From: Bacteroidia bacterium
Lineage (GTDB): Bacteria > Bacteroidota > Bacteroidia > Flavobacteriales > Flavobacteriaceae
Reading direction: 5' to 3'
Assembly: GCA_030432635.1 (NCBI GenBank)
Contig: JAUIMB010000010.1
Span: 62,001 to 126,000, forward strand
DNA: 64,000 bases
Shown: positions 35,683-45,419 of the stretch, piece after piece
Layout: every line of letters starts with the position of its first letter
Numbering within the stretch: the first letter of the stretch is position 1
The notes under the pieces: model-generated
Database searches by the model: none
The model's input: the letters and a program-made list of their open reading frames with translations, nothing else
Told to the model about the DNA's origin: nothing
Position numbers and translations under genes: made by a program

Positions 35683-36630
35683 ATGAGTCTGGTCTGGATT
35701 ATATTGGGATTAATACTTTTGGTGGTAGGAGGTGAGTTTTTGGTGCGCTCTTCTGTAGCATTGTCCTTTAAGTTAGATATTTCAAAAATGGTCATAGGTA
35801 TGACTGTTGTGAGTTTTGCTACTTCAGCTCCAGAACTTTTAGTAAGTTTAAATGCAGCCTTGACTGGCTCTCCTGCAATAGCCATTAATAATGTGATTGG
35901 TTCAAACATTGCGAATATAGGTTTGGTGCTGGGCATTACAGCTATTGTTGGTTCGATTGCTGTTGGAAAGTCATTCTACCGACTCAATTGGCCAGTGATG
36001 ATGTTTTTTTCGGTCGTCCTTTACATTTTCCTTGCTAATGACAATAGACTGTCTAGGGTTGAAGGTGCATTATTGTTCGCAGCCTTAATACTTTTTATTG
36101 TTGTCCTTATAAAATCTGCTCGCCAAGATAAGATTCCTGAAGAGGTTGATGAGAGTTTGGCGATCGTCTCCAATTTTAAAATCATATTATGGTTGCTCAT
36201 TGGTGCTTTGGCATTGTATTTCGGTTCTGAATGGTTGGTTGAAGGTGCAAAGGATTTAGCAACAACACTAGGTGTTAGTGATGCGGTCATTGCAGCTACG
36301 GTCATTGCCATCGGAACAAGTGTACCAGAATTGGCCGCTTCGGTAATTGCAGCTGTAAAGAAGGAAAAAGCCTTGTCATTAGGGAATTTGATTGGCTCTA
36401 ACATTTTCAATATAGGTTCTGTTTTGGGCTTGACATCAATTGTTAAGGCTATTCCTGTAACGGATGCCGCGATATTGGATAGGGATATATTTTGGATGCT
36501 TGCTTTTGCTGCTGTTTTAATTCCGTTGATCATTCTTCCAAAACAGTTGCAAATTTCAAGATATAAAGGTTTGTTACTTGTCGTTGCTTATGGCTCATTT
36601 ATATTTTTGGCATTTAAATCCCAATTATAA
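35683..36630 (+). CDS. Calcium/sodium (CaCA family, YrbG-like) antiporter
   Basis: 315 residues from the ATG at 35683 (MSLVWIILGLILLVVGGEFLV); the frame reaches a TTG at 35581, but a -7-like TATATTCG sits at 35628-35635. Ten to eleven membrane helices. The two inverted alpha-repeats are plain: TSAPELLVSL with GSNIANIGLVLG, and GTSVPELAASV with GSNIFNIGSVLG. Exchanges Ca2+ (or K+) for Na+ across the inner membrane. Confidence 0.93.
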   Translation: MSLVWIILGLILLVVGGEFLVRSSVALSFKLDISKMVIGMTVVSFATSAPELLVSLNAALTGSPAIAINNVIGSNIANIGLVLGITAIVGSIAVGKSFYRLNWPVMMFFSVVLYIFLANDNRLSRVEGALLFAALILFIVVLIKSARQDKIPEEVDESLAIVSNFKIILWLLIGALALYFGSEWLVEGAKDLATTLGVSDAVIAATVIAIGTSVPELAASVIAAVKKEKALSLGNLIGSNIFNIGSVLGLTSIVKAIPVTDAAILDRDIFWMLAFAAVLIPLIILPKQLQISRYKGLLLVVAYGSFIFLAFKSQL

Positions 36631-36664
36631 AAAAACGCCTTCACTATATAGGAAGACGCTTTTT
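36630..36664. terminator. Bidirectional terminator between the antiporter and GSII
   Basis: Imperfect hairpin AAAAACGCCTTC...GGAAGACGCTTTT with T runs on both strands between convergent genes. Confidence 0.7.
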
Positions 36665-36693
36665 GCTATTCAATCAATTTGTGTTCTTAAAGC

Positions 36694-37707
36694 TTAACTT
36701 ATATCAGCGGATTTAACGGTCTTGATGATTCTACCGGCAATTTTATATGGATCACCATTTGAAGCAGGACGTCGATCTTCCAACCATCCTTTCCAACCTT
36801 TCTCTACTGTTATAATAGGAATCCGAATCGATGCTCCTCTGTCGGAAATACCATAGCTAAAATCGTTGATGGATGCTGTCTCGTGCAAGCCTGTCAAGCG
36901 CTCATCATTAAATTCCCCATACACATCAATATGCGCTTTTGCTACTGGTCTAAATGCCTCACATATTTTTCTATAGGTTGCTTCGTTACCACAAGTTCTT
37001 AAGGTGCTATTTGAGAAATTGGCGTGCATACCCGAACCGTTCCAGTCACCTTTTACAGGTTTAGGGTGGTATTCAATGTAGTACCCATATTTTTCTGTCA
37101 AGCGATCCAACAAATATCTCGCAACCCAAATTTCATCTCCAGCTTTCTTTGCGCCTTTTGCGAAAAGCTGAAATTCCCATTGACCTGGTGCAACCTCCTG
37201 ATTGATACCTTCAAAATTAAGGCCTGCTTCAATACAAAGGTCGGCATGTTCTTCAACAAAATCCCTTCCCCAAGTGTATCGACCTCCAACTGAGCAATAG
37301 TACTTTCCTTGAGGTCCTGGAAACCCACCTCTAGGGAAACCTAATGGTAAGTCTGTTTTAGTGTCCATCAAGAAATACTCTTGTTCGAAACCAAACCAGA
37401 AGTCATTGTCCTCATCTTCAATTTGAGCTCTAGCATTCGAAGGGTGTGGTGTGCCATCAGGATTTAATACTTCAGACATAACTAAGAATCCATTTTTTCT
37501 TACAGGATCGGGATAGATGGCAACAGGTTTTAGTAGGCAATCAGATGATCCTCCTTCTGCTTGTTCTGTTGATGACCCATCAAAAGACCATAGAGGACAA
37601 TCTTCCAATTTTCCGCTAAAGTCCTCTTCGATTTTGGTTTTACTTCTCATGTTCTGGGTTGGTTCATGTCCATCCAGCCATATGTACTCTAATTTTGATT
37701 TGCTCAT
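36694..37707 (-). CDS. Glutamine synthetase, GSII (eukaryotic) type
   Basis: 337 residues, as expected for GSII. It makes glutamine from glutamate, ammonia and ATP. Motifs: LWSFDGSSTEQA, WFGFEQEYFL (metal site), GINQEVAPGQWEFQ, GDWNGSGMHANFSN and the late ISDRGASIRIP. No adenylylation-site loop is seen, as expected for GSII. Divergently paired with the GSIII gene; the two share a 177-base promoter region. Confidence 0.95.
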   Translation of the reverse strand: MSKSKLEYIWLDGHEPTQNMRSKTKIEEDFSGKLEDCPLWSFDGSSTEQAEGGSSDCLLKPVAIYPDPVRKNGFLVMSEVLNPDGTPHPSNARAQIEDEDNDFWFGFEQEYFLMDTKTDLPLGFPRGGFPGPQGKYYCSVGGRYTWGRDFVEEHADLCIEAGLNFEGINQEVAPGQWEFQLFAKGAKKAGDEIWVARYLLDRLTEKYGYYIEYHPKPVKGDWNGSGMHANFSNSTLRTCGNEATYRKICEAFRPVAKAHIDVYGEFNDERLTGLHETASINDFSYGISDRGASIRIPIITVEKGWKGWLEDRRPASNGDPYKIAGRIIKTVKSADIS

Positions 37708-37733
37708 GGTATCGGTTTTTAAAGTTGAAAGGA

Positions 37734-37764
37734 CAAATATTGTATTTTTTGGGATATGGTCAAA
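37734..37764 (-). promoter_or_regulatory. Promoter of the GSII gene
   Basis: Minus strand TTTG (37761-37764), 19 bases, AATATTTG (37734-37741), one mismatch to TAnnTTTG. Confidence 0.5.
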
Positions 37765-37835
37765 AAAAATAGGGTGTTTTTAGATAAAATGTTATTAACA
37801 GGTGTTTAAACCCTGTTTTTTTAGGGGTATATTTA

Positions 37836-37863
37836 TTGTTGTGTTTGTAAATACATATATTTG
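37836..37863 (+). promoter_or_regulatory. Promoter of the GSIII gene
   Basis: TTG at 37836-37838, 17 bases, TATATTTG at 37856-37863; the ATG is at 37885. Confidence 0.6.
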
Positions 37864-37884
37864 CCCTATTAAATTAAAATATAT

Positions 37885-40071
37885 ATGTCAACTTTACGAT
37901 TTCACGCACTAAAAGATGTTTTTAACCATAAACCTTTATATATAGAAGCGCACAAAAGACGCTCTGAAATATTTGGAACAAATGTTTTTAACGAAGCAAC
38001 CATGCGGCAGTATTTAACTAAGGAGGCATTTGATAGTGTGTCCGATGCTGTTCAGAAAGGCACTAAAATTGATAGAGTGGTTGCCGATCATATTTCTACA
38101 GGAATGAAGGAGTGGGCCATATCTAAAGGTGTAACACACTATACACATTGGTTTCAACCATTAACTGGAGCTACTGCAGAAAAGCATGATGCTTTTTTTG
38201 AAACCATAGGAAATGGTTTAGCTATTGAAAAGTTTGGAGGCGGACAATTGGTACAGCAAGAACCTGACGCATCCAGTTTTCCAAGTGGTGGTATCAGAAA
38301 TACATTTGAAGCGAGAGGGTATACCGCTTGGGATCCAACATCTCCTGCCTTTATCTATGGAACAACCTTGTGCATCCCAACTGTATTTGTTTCGTACACT
38401 GGAGAGGCTTTGGACTATAAAACGCCGTTACTTCGCGCACTTCAGGCCGTAGATTCGGCTGCAGTTGCCGTTTGTAAATATTTTGATAAGAATGTCAAGA
38501 AAGTTAATGCTTCTCTAGGTTGGGAACAGGAGTACTTTTTAATTGACTCAGGATTGGCCATGTCTCGTCCTGATATTGTCCTTACAGGACGTACACTTTT
38601 AGGGCACTCACCTGCCAAAGGACAACAATTGGATGATCACTATTTTGGAACGATCCCAAATAGAGCAATGGCTTATATGAGAGATTTGGAAACAGAGTGT
38701 ATGTTGTTGGGTATTCCTGTGAAGACAAGACACAATGAGGTTGCGCCAAATCAATTTGAATTGGCTCCAATCTATGAAGAGGCTAACTTGGCCGTAGACC
38801 ATAATTCCTTGCTTATGGATGTTATGGATAAGGTAGCAGAGCGACATAATTTTAAAGTGCTATTCCATGAGAAACCATTTGCAGGCGTAAATGGTTCAGG
38901 AAAACATAATAACTGGAGTCTAGGCACAAACACTGGTGTTAATTTGTTGAGTCCAGGAAAAACACCAATGAGTAACCTTCAGTTTTTAACATTCTTCATT
39001 AATACCATCAAGGCGGTTTGTGATCATGAAGAATTATTGAGAGCTGCTATTGCCTCAGCAAGCAATGATCATAGATTAGGTGCAAATGAAGCTCCACCAG
39101 CAATAATGTCGGTTTTTATAGGAGAGCAATTGACACAGGTGTTAAATGAACTCGAAAATGTTACTACAGGAAAATTGTCACCTAAGGAAAAAACAGACCT
39201 TAAGCTGAACGTCGTCGGAAAAATTCCTGATGTATTATTGGATAATACAGATAGAAATAGAACATCGCCATTTGCATTTACTGGAAATAAGTTTGAATTC
39301 CGAGCGGTTGGTTCTACAGCAAACTGTGCCAATCCGATGACGGTTTTAAATACTATTGTGGCCAAGCAACTAATGGATTTTAAGGTTGAAGTCGACAAGC
39401 TTATCTCTAAAAGGGATATGAAAAAGGATGATGCGATATTCAATGTTTTACGTGAATACATCAAAACTTCAAGAAGTATCTTGTTTGAAGGCAATGGTTA
39501 TGGTGAAGCTTGGGAAAAGGAGGCCAAAAAAAGAGGATTGAGTAACAATAAAACAACACCTGAGGCCCTCAAGGCAAAAATTTCTGAGCAAACGATTGCT
39601 TTGTTTGATGAGTTGGGTGTTATGAACCGCATTGAGTCTGAAGCAAGGTATGAAATAGAAATGGAGGAGTATGCGCTCAGAATCCAAATTGAAGGACGCG
39701 TATTGGGAGATGTTGCGAGAAATCATGTTGTTCCTACAGCAGTTCGCTATCAAAACATATTAATAGAAAACGTGAAGGGCTTAAAGGAGATTTATGGCAC
39801 GTCTTACAAGGGTCTTGCAAAAGAACAACTTAACTTAATAGAGGAAATATCTGGTCATATTGAGGGTATCAATTCTAACGTGACCAAAATGACCGAAGCA
39901 CGTAAAAGTGCAAATGGAATCAGTAGTATAGAAAAGAAAGCTGATGCATACTGTAATAAAGTCAAACCATTATTCAATGATATTAGGTACCATTGTGATA
40001 AATTAGAATTGTTGGTAGATGACGAACTCTGGCCTTTGACGAAATATAGAGAGTTGCTTTTTACCAAATAA
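37885..40071 (+). CDS. glnN: Glutamine synthetase type III
   Basis: 728 residues, the typical GSIII length, much larger than GSI/GSII. A dodecameric form found in Bacteroidota and cyanobacteria. Signatures: THWFQPLTGATAEKHDAF, FPSGGIRNTFEARGYTAWD, WEQEYFLID, RHNEVAPNQFELAPI, GVNGSGKHNNWS and RTSPFAFTGNKFEFRAVGS. The C-terminal helical domain follows. Having both GSII and GSIII suggests different responses to nitrogen supply (inference). Confidence 0.96.
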   Translation: MSTLRFHALKDVFNHKPLYIEAHKRRSEIFGTNVFNEATMRQYLTKEAFDSVSDAVQKGTKIDRVVADHISTGMKEWAISKGVTHYTHWFQPLTGATAEKHDAFFETIGNGLAIEKFGGGQLVQQEPDASSFPSGGIRNTFEARGYTAWDPTSPAFIYGTTLCIPTVFVSYTGEALDYKTPLLRALQAVDSAAVAVCKYFDKNVKKVNASLGWEQEYFLIDSGLAMSRPDIVLTGRTLLGHSPAKGQQLDDHYFGTIPNRAMAYMRDLETECMLLGIPVKTRHNEVAPNQFELAPIYEEANLAVDHNSLLMDVMDKVAERHNFKVLFHEKPFAGVNGSGKHNNWSLGTNTGVNLLSPGKTPMSNLQFLTFFINTIKAVCDHEELLRAAIASASNDHRLGANEAPPAIMSVFIGEQLTQVLNELENVTTGKLSPKEKTDLKLNVVGKIPDVLLDNTDRNRTSPFAFTGNKFEFRAVGSTANCANPMTVLNTIVAKQLMDFKVEVDKLISKRDMKKDDAIFNVLREYIKTSRSILFEGNGYGEAWEKEAKKRGLSNNKTTPEALKAKISEQTIALFDELGVMNRIESEARYEIEMEEYALRIQIEGRVLGDVARNHVVPTAVRYQNILIENVKGLKEIYGTSYKGLAKEQLNLIEEISGHIEGINSNVTKMTEARKSANGISSIEKKADAYCNKVKPLFNDIRYHCDKLELLVDDELWPLTKYRELLFTK

Positions 40072-40244
40072 ACTTTTATCTAATCGATGAAATACCAATA
40101 AATACGTAGTCTTACGTACCTTACTATTACAAATATGTATTTCAACGCATAATTATACCAACTAATCGAAAAGTTGATGAATCCTACACGAGCACTGTTT
40201 TAATTGGTTAAATTTGTAGTGCTATTAATCAATTTTTTGTAATA

Positions 40245-40388
40245 ATGAAAAAGTTACTACTAAGTGTAGCTGCATTAATGTTTGCTACCTTGTTGTTTTC
40301 TCAGGATGACACTAACGACGTGAAGGAAAACCTTACACAGGACAATAGCGTCGCGAAGACTGAAGCGAGATTTCAGGTGGAATCGTAA
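40245..40388 (+). CDS. Small secreted peptide (47 residues), unknown function, possibly frameshifted
   Basis: ATG at 40245 gives MKKLLLSVAALMFATLLFSQ, a clear signal peptide, then ~27 acidic residues (DDTNDVKENLTQDNSVAKTE) and TAA. In the frame one base on, the DNA just past this stop reads GGIVNVSGAYKNLVSSVRSA, which looks coding, so an extra base may have cut a longer gene. A strong terminator at 40442 closes the transcript. The mature part is too short to classify. Confidence 0.55.
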   Translation: MKKLLLSVAALMFATLLFSQDDTNDVKENLTQDNSVAKTEARFQVES

Positions 40389-40441
40389 ATGTTTCTGGAG
40401 CTTACAAAAATTTAGTCAGTTCTGTTCGCAGTGCTGGCGAA

Positions 40442-40481
40442 AAGACAAAGGGATTTGTAAAAATGTCTTTGTCTTTTTTTT
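40442..40481 (+). terminator. Terminator after the small secreted peptide
   Basis: AAGACAAAG/CTTTGTCTT stem with a 16-base loop and eight T residues. Confidence 0.8.
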
Positions 40482-40603
40482 ATTTTGATGTTTATGGATT
40501 GCGATGTAGTTCGTTATCCATGGATTATTATGTGTTATATGTACCCATTTCTTAATGAATCTAAACCCTAGTTAAGGTTTAAGTTTAATTAAAACACAAT
40601 TTG

Positions 40604-41287
40604 ATGATAGCAAAACAAATGCAATTCCTATTGCGCATTGCGGTAATATGCCTAACCCTATTCAATTCGTACTCCCAAGAGCAAGAATCGGAAATTCCTA
40701 AGCCACCAAAAACCAAATTTTATGAATTGAGAGGAACAAACGCATTTGATGTCGCGCTTGGAACTTCAGTCATTAATGGTGATTATGAAGATCCCATGTT
40801 TGAAATTTATAGTCATATAGGTTATAAAAGGCATATCGCTTCCCAATTGGCTATAGATTTTGGATTCCATAAATTTAATTTGGCCTATATCGATGTTTAT
40901 AACGAAGGATTTATGTCATTTGACTTAAACTTGGAGTTTTTGTTTTTACCGCATGACCCGTTTACACCATTCATCTTTGCTGGAGCTGGTTATAATGCGT
41001 CAAATCACTTCAAGGAGACAGCACCTAAGGTTCAAGGTGGAATTGGTCTGGAATATGTGGTGTCTCCAAAGATTGCACTCAAAACATATTTCGATTATAA
41101 CTACGTATCTAGTGATATTCTTGATGGACTGGAAGCAGGAGCATCTGATGACACTTACATAAGGATTGCTTTTGGAGCAAACTTTTATTTTGGAGGTGGC
41201 CAAAAGAAAGCACGAATACTTAAAGACTATTCTACAGAGATTGAAGAAAATTCAATAACTGACGATAATAATAGGGCTAAAAAGTAA
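40604..41287 (+). CDS. Outer membrane beta-barrel protein, unknown function
   Basis: 227 residues from the ATG at 40604 (an in-frame ATG at 40619 is also possible). Signal peptide ending NSYSQ. The mature part alternates strands such as NAFDVALGTSVINGDY, YSHIGYKRHIASQLAIDFGF, FTPFIFAGAGYNA and GGIGLEYVVS, like an eight-strand OmpA/OmpW-size barrel. A charged tail of ~25 residues follows the last strand (AFGANFYFGGG). No better name is justified. Confidence 0.68.
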   Translation: MIAKQMQFLLRIAVICLTLFNSYSQEQESEIPKPPKTKFYELRGTNAFDVALGTSVINGDYEDPMFEIYSHIGYKRHIASQLAIDFGFHKFNLAYIDVYNEGFMSFDLNLEFLFLPHDPFTPFIFAGAGYNASNHFKETAPKVQGGIGLEYVVSPKIALKTYFDYNYVSSDILDGLEAGASDDTYIRIAFGANFYFGGGQKKARILKDYSTEIEENSITDDNNRAKK

Positions 41288-41298
41288 TCTACAATTCT

Positions 41299-41306
41299 TA
41301 TTTTTG
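41299..41306 (+). promoter_or_regulatory. -7 element for the purM-like gene
   Basis: TATTTTTG here overlaps the GTG at 41306, so that GTG cannot be the start; the ATG at 41324 is 18 bases downstream. Confidence 0.6.
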
Positions 41307-41323
41307 TGGCTCAATCCAAATTC

Positions 41324-42502
41324 ATGAGCCAAGATATTAGCAAACGATACGCGCAACGTGGTGTGTCAGCTTCAAAAGAAGACGTGCACAATGCTATCAA
41401 GAACATTGACAAAGGTTTGTACCCTAAGGCATTCTGCAAGATCGTGCCAGATTACCTCACCAATGATGATGACTTTTGTCTTATAATGCATGCAGATGGT
41501 GCTGGAACTAAAAGCGCTTTAGCCTATATGTATTGGAAGGAAACAGGTGATCTTTCTGTATGGAAGGGTATTGCCCAAGATGCCTTGATCATGAATGTTG
41601 ATGATTTGCTTTGCGTTGGTGCGACCGATAATATCATGTTATCTTCAACGATCGGTCGAAATAAAAATCTCATACCTGGAGAGGTTATTTCAGCCATTAT
41701 CAATGGTACGGAAGAATTGATCCAGGAATTGAAGTCTTTTGGCGTTACCATCCATTCCACAGGAGGTGAAACAGCCGATGTTGGTGATCTCGTGCGTACG
41801 ATTATCGTCGATTCTACAGTGACTGCACGTATGAAGCGAAGTGATGTTATTGACAATGCCAATATTAGGGCTGGTGATGTCATTGTTGGTTTGGAAAGTT
41901 TTGGTCAGGCGACTTATGAAAAAGAGTATAATGGCGGAATGGGAAGTAACGGACTCACTTCTGCGCGTCACGATGTGTTTCACAAGTATCTTGTCGAAAA
42001 GTATCCTGAAAGTTTTGATGCTTCGGTCCCTGAAGAGTTGGTCTATTCTGGTCAAATCAAGTTAACCGATAAGGTTCAAGATTCACCCTTAGATGCTGGT
42101 AAATTGGTGTTGTCGCCAACACGAACCTATGCTCCAATCATCAAAAATATATTAAATAGGTATACATCAAAAGATTTACATGGTATGGTGCACTGTTCAG
42201 GTGGAGCCCAAACCAAAATTCTTCATTTCATTGATAAGTTGCATGTCATCAAGGATGATATGTTTGATGTTCCACCTTTATTCAGGTTGATTCAGGAGCA
42301 GTCCAAAACCGATTGGAAGGAAATGTATCAAGTGTTTAATTGTGGGCATCGCATGGAATTGTATGTTGATCCTAAAATTGCTGAAGATATTATCAGCATT
42401 TCAAAATCATTCAATGTCAATGCAAAAATCATCGGTCGTGTTGAAGCTTCCGAAGCCAAAAAATTGACGATCAAAAGTCCATATGGCGAGTTTCATTATT
42501 AA
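41324..42502 (+). CDS. purM: AIR synthase (phosphoribosylformylglycinamidine cyclo-ligase)-like protein
   Basis: 392 residues from the ATG at 41324. A PurM-fold protein: the ATP-binding N-terminal half has MHADGAGTKSALAYMYW, AQDALIMNVDDLLCVGA, and STGGETADVGDLV; the C-terminal half has HGMVHCSGGAQTKILHF and FNCGHRMELYV. This longer form is the usual one in Bacteroidota and probably does the fifth step of purine synthesis. A relative with another substrate cannot be ruled out by eye. Its stop overlaps the convergent small membrane gene. Confidence 0.82.
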   Translation: MSQDISKRYAQRGVSASKEDVHNAIKNIDKGLYPKAFCKIVPDYLTNDDDFCLIMHADGAGTKSALAYMYWKETGDLSVWKGIAQDALIMNVDDLLCVGATDNIMLSSTIGRNKNLIPGEVISAIINGTEELIQELKSFGVTIHSTGGETADVGDLVRTIIVDSTVTARMKRSDVIDNANIRAGDVIVGLESFGQATYEKEYNGGMGSNGLTSARHDVFHKYLVEKYPESFDASVPEELVYSGQIKLTDKVQDSPLDAGKLVLSPTRTYAPIIKNILNRYTSKDLHGMVHCSGGAQTKILHFIDKLHVIKDDMFDVPPLFRLIQEQSKTDWKEMYQVFNCGHRMELYVDPKIAEDIISISKSFNVNAKIIGRVEASEAKKLTIKSPYGEFHY

Positions 42503-42789
42503 ATAAAGCCTTTTATAAGTAATAGAAATGCTGAGGTGAGTAAGCCATCAAATACGTAAATGACGGTAAAGAATTTAATGTGCGACACTCCTCTAATCTT
42601 GTAAAAGCCTAATCGTTGCCTGACTTTTCGATCACTTAGCATCAACCATAAGGCAAAAACCAAAAACAGCTTTGTTGACAAGGCTAATATGAGTTCTGGG
42701 TTAATGATGGTAATGCCTAAGGTGACCAAAAAGGACCATAGCGCCATTGATTTGTAATAGTTTAGTATGGATCTTACCTGCTTTCGCAT
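42499..42789 (-). CDS. Small membrane protein, unknown function
   Basis: 96 residues: a basic N-terminus (MRKQVRSILNYYKS), a helix at ~16-50 that may be two short spans, a basic loop (SDRKVRQRLGFYKIRG) and a helix at ~73-92. Convergent with the purM-like gene and overlapping its last 4 bases. The charge pattern and length suggest a real inner-membrane protein, but I recognise no family. Confidence 0.58.
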   Translation of the reverse strand: MRKQVRSILNYYKSMALWSFLVTLGITIINPELILALSTKLFLVFALWLMLSDRKVRQRLGFYKIRGVSHIKFFTVIYVFDGLLTSAFLLLIKGFI

Positions 42790-42871
42790 GAGTCTATAAC
42801 GCTCATTTCCATAAGATTATTTTTTAGAAGTTGCAACAAATGGTCGGCCTTCCCAAATCCATAAATTATCG

Positions 42872-42879
42872 TATTTTTG
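42872..42879 (+). promoter_or_regulatory. -7 element for prfA
   Basis: TATTTTTG, 21 bases before the ATG at 42901. No convincing -33 element. Confidence 0.45.
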
Positions 42880-42900
42880 ATTTACAATTTTAAAGCATAG

Positions 42901-43977
42901 ATGTTAGAAAAATTACAGATAGTAAAACAACGTTTTGATGAGGTAAGCGACTTAATCATCCAACCTGATATCATTTCCGATCAAAAGCGATATGTTCAAT
43001 TAAATAAGGAATATAAAGATTTACGTTTATTGATGGATAAACGGGAACACTATATTGAATTAACCGATAACCTAAAGGAAGCTGAAGAGATCATTTCCGA
43101 TGGAAGTGATCCTGAAATGGTCGAAATGGCCAAAATGCAATATGATGAAGCCAGGGAAGGCATTCCTAAATTGGAAGAGGAAATTCGGTTTTTGTTGATC
43201 CCAAAAGATCCTGAGGATTCAAAAAATGCAGTTGTCGAATTGCGAGCGGGAACAGGTGGTGATGAGGCTAGTATTTTTGCTGGTGACTTATTTCGAATGT
43301 ACTCGAAGTATTGTGAGAGCAAAGGCTGGAATGTAAGTACAGTTGATTATAGTGAAGGTACCAATGGTGGATTTAAGGAAATTCAGTTTGAAGTCTCAGG
43401 CGAAGATGTCTACGGAACTTTAAAATTTGAAGCAGGCGTGCATCGTGTGCAACGTGTGCCTCAAACGGAAACTCAAGGAAGAGTGCATACTAGTGCAGCG
43501 ACTTGTATGGTGTTTCCTGAAGCAGAGGAGTTTGACGTGGAAATTGACCCGAAAGATGTGCGAATTGATTATTTCTGCTCTTCTGGACCTGGTGGTCAAT
43601 CGGTGAATACAACATATTCTGCTGTACGGCTGACTCATGAACCTACAGGTTTGGTTGCGCAATGTCAGGATCAAAAATCCCAACATAAAAACAAGGAAAA
43701 AGCCTTTAAGGTTCTGCGCTCAAGATTGTACGACCTAGAGTTGGCGAAAAAGCAAGAGGAAGATGCAGCCAAACGCGGCAGCATGGTTACATCTGGAGAC
43801 CGAAGTGCAAAAATTAGAACCTATAACTATCCGCAAGGTCGTGTCACTGACCATAGAATCGGACTCACACTTTATGATTTACAAAACATCATAAATGGTG
43901 ACCTTCAAAAAGTGATCGATGAACTCATGTTAGCCGAAAATACTGAAAAGTTAAAAGCTAGCGATGAGCATTTATAA
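42901..43977 (+). CDS. prfA: Peptide chain release factor 1
   Basis: 358 residues; frees the peptide at UAA and UAG. The GGQ loop (SGPGGQSVN, residues 231-233) is in place, with [19 protein letters not shown] before it and the tripeptide region in the middle domain. The C-terminus is of normal length. No frameshift is present (programmed shifts are known only for RF2). Confidence 0.96.
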   Translation: MLEKLQIVKQRFDEVSDLIIQPDIISDQKRYVQLNKEYKDLRLLMDKREHYIELTDNLKEAEEIISDGSDPEMVEMAKMQYDEAREGIPKLEEEIRFLLIPKDPEDSKNAVVELRAGTGGDEASIFAGDLFRMYSKYCESKGWNVSTVDYSEGTNGGFKEIQFEVSGEDVYGTLKFEAGVHRVQRVPQTETQGRVHTSAATCMVFPEAEEFDVEIDPKDVRIDYFCSSGPGGQSVNTTYSAVRLTHEPTGLVAQCQDQKSQHKNKEKAFKVLRSRLYDLELAKKQEEDAAKRGSMVTSGDRSAKIRTYNYPQGRVTDHRIGLTLYDLQNIINGDLQKVIDELMLAENTEKLKASDEHL

Positions 43978-44003
43978 AATTATAACCAACCCAACCCTAA
44001 CTC

Positions 44004-45383
44004 ATGAGAACTATTTATTTTTTACTACTATTTTTAGCCGTTAATTTATTAGCTGCGCAAAGTTATATCGGATTTTTATCCGACAATTATTCGGGTATAC
44101 ATAGTGTTACCTTAAATCCAACAAATGTCACCAGTTCAAAATTTAGATCTGAAATCAATCTAGCTTCAGTAAACGCGAATGTCAATAATGACTATGTGTC
44201 TACTGGTTTTTCCGATTTATTTGATGATTTTGAAGATTTTGGCGATGAGGATTTGAATCCAATGGACAATAACAATTTTACGATCAGTGCAGATATATTG
44301 GGTCCTTCGTTCATGTTTAACTTATCGCCAAAACACAGTATTGGCTTGATGTCACGAGCGCGCACTATTTTGAATGTGGTTGAGATTAAAGGTGAATTGT
44401 TTGATGCTTTCGAGGATGACTTCGATTCTTCAAATGATTTTTCACTATCTGAAGATGAATTCACGTCAACACTTCATGGTTGGGCCGAAATAGGCTTGGT
44501 CTATGGACGAACGTTGATCGATAAGGAGCATCATTTTCTCAAAGGAGGTGCCACACTTAAATTTTTAGTTGGAGCCGGAAACGCATACATACGTGGTAGC
44601 AATTTGACTGTGGACTTTGATGAAGATGGTTTTGGTGCCAATAATGGTGCCATTGCAACAACAGGAATCATTCAGTATGGAAGTTCTCAAGGGATTAATC
44701 AAGATGGAGAAGATACCGACTTTGAGATTGATACAGGTTCAACAGGTTTTGGAGCTGATATAGGCTTTATCTACGAATGGCGACCAGATGAAGTTGATCT
44801 AGAGAATGAGTCTTCAGCAAACTATAAACTGAAGTTTGGGTTGAGTATTACCGATATTGGAAGTATTAATTATAAAAATGCTGAAGCCTACAGCTATGAT
44901 ATTACAGAGGTGGTTGATGAAGCTACTTTTGAATCGCAAGAAAGCTTTGAAGATAAGCTCGATAATCTCTATACACGTATAAGCACTGATGGTGTGACCA
45001 AGGTGAAACTACCTACAGCATTGCATATTACAGCAGATTATAATCTTGATACACAGTTTTTTGTTAATCTTCGTACAGATTTGTCTTTACGCAAAGCCAC
45101 CGAAATCAATACCAATAAAATAGACAATGTCGTTGTGGTTACACCACGTTTTGAGCGAAAATGGTTTAGTTTTTTTATGCCATTAAGTGTGATGCAATAT
45201 AGTGGGTTTAATGCAGGTTTTGGATTTAGAGCTGGACCGCTGTTTGTTGGTTCGAGTACAGTGCTTACGAATTTAATCTCTAGTAAAAGTAAAGCTGTTA
45301 ATGCCTATGTTGGTTTGAAGATTCCTATCTATAAGAAAGGAAATTCGTTTGCTAAAACTGGAGACCATTCAGATATGGATTGA
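44004..45383 (+). CDS. DUF5723 family envelope protein
   Basis: 459 residues. Signal peptide ending LLAAQ; the mature start SYIGFLSDNYSGIHSVTLNPTNV is typical of DUF5723, a Bacteroidota-only family with a FadL-like barrel pattern. Acidic loops (DDFEDFGDEDL, EDDFDSSNDF) are notable. It lies 27 bases after prfA and 37 before pyrF, so it is probably in the same transcript. Function unknown. Confidence 0.78.
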   Translation: MRTIYFLLLFLAVNLLAAQSYIGFLSDNYSGIHSVTLNPTNVTSSKFRSEINLASVNANVNNDYVSTGFSDLFDDFEDFGDEDLNPMDNNNFTISADILGPSFMFNLSPKHSIGLMSRARTILNVVEIKGELFDAFEDDFDSSNDFSLSEDEFTSTLHGWAEIGLVYGRTLIDKEHHFLKGGATLKFLVGAGNAYIRGSNLTVDFDEDGFGANNGAIATTGIIQYGSSQGINQDGEDTDFEIDTGSTGFGADIGFIYEWRPDEVDLENESSANYKLKFGLSITDIGSINYKNAEAYSYDITEVVDEATFESQESFEDKLDNLYTRISTDGVTKVKLPTALHITADYNLDTQFFVNLRTDLSLRKATEINTNKIDNVVVVTPRFERKWFSFFMPLSVMQYSGFNAGFGFRAGPLFVGSSTVLTNLISSKSKAVNAYVGLKIPIYKKGNSFAKTGDHSDMD

Positions 45384-45419
45384 TTGGATAGAACACTCTG
45401 AATTGTAGGATTATTTGTT

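Noticed and set aside
36021-36533. 170-codon minus-strand ORF
   Set aside because: Fully inside the antiporter gene on the other strand; its product is low-complexity and unlike any family.
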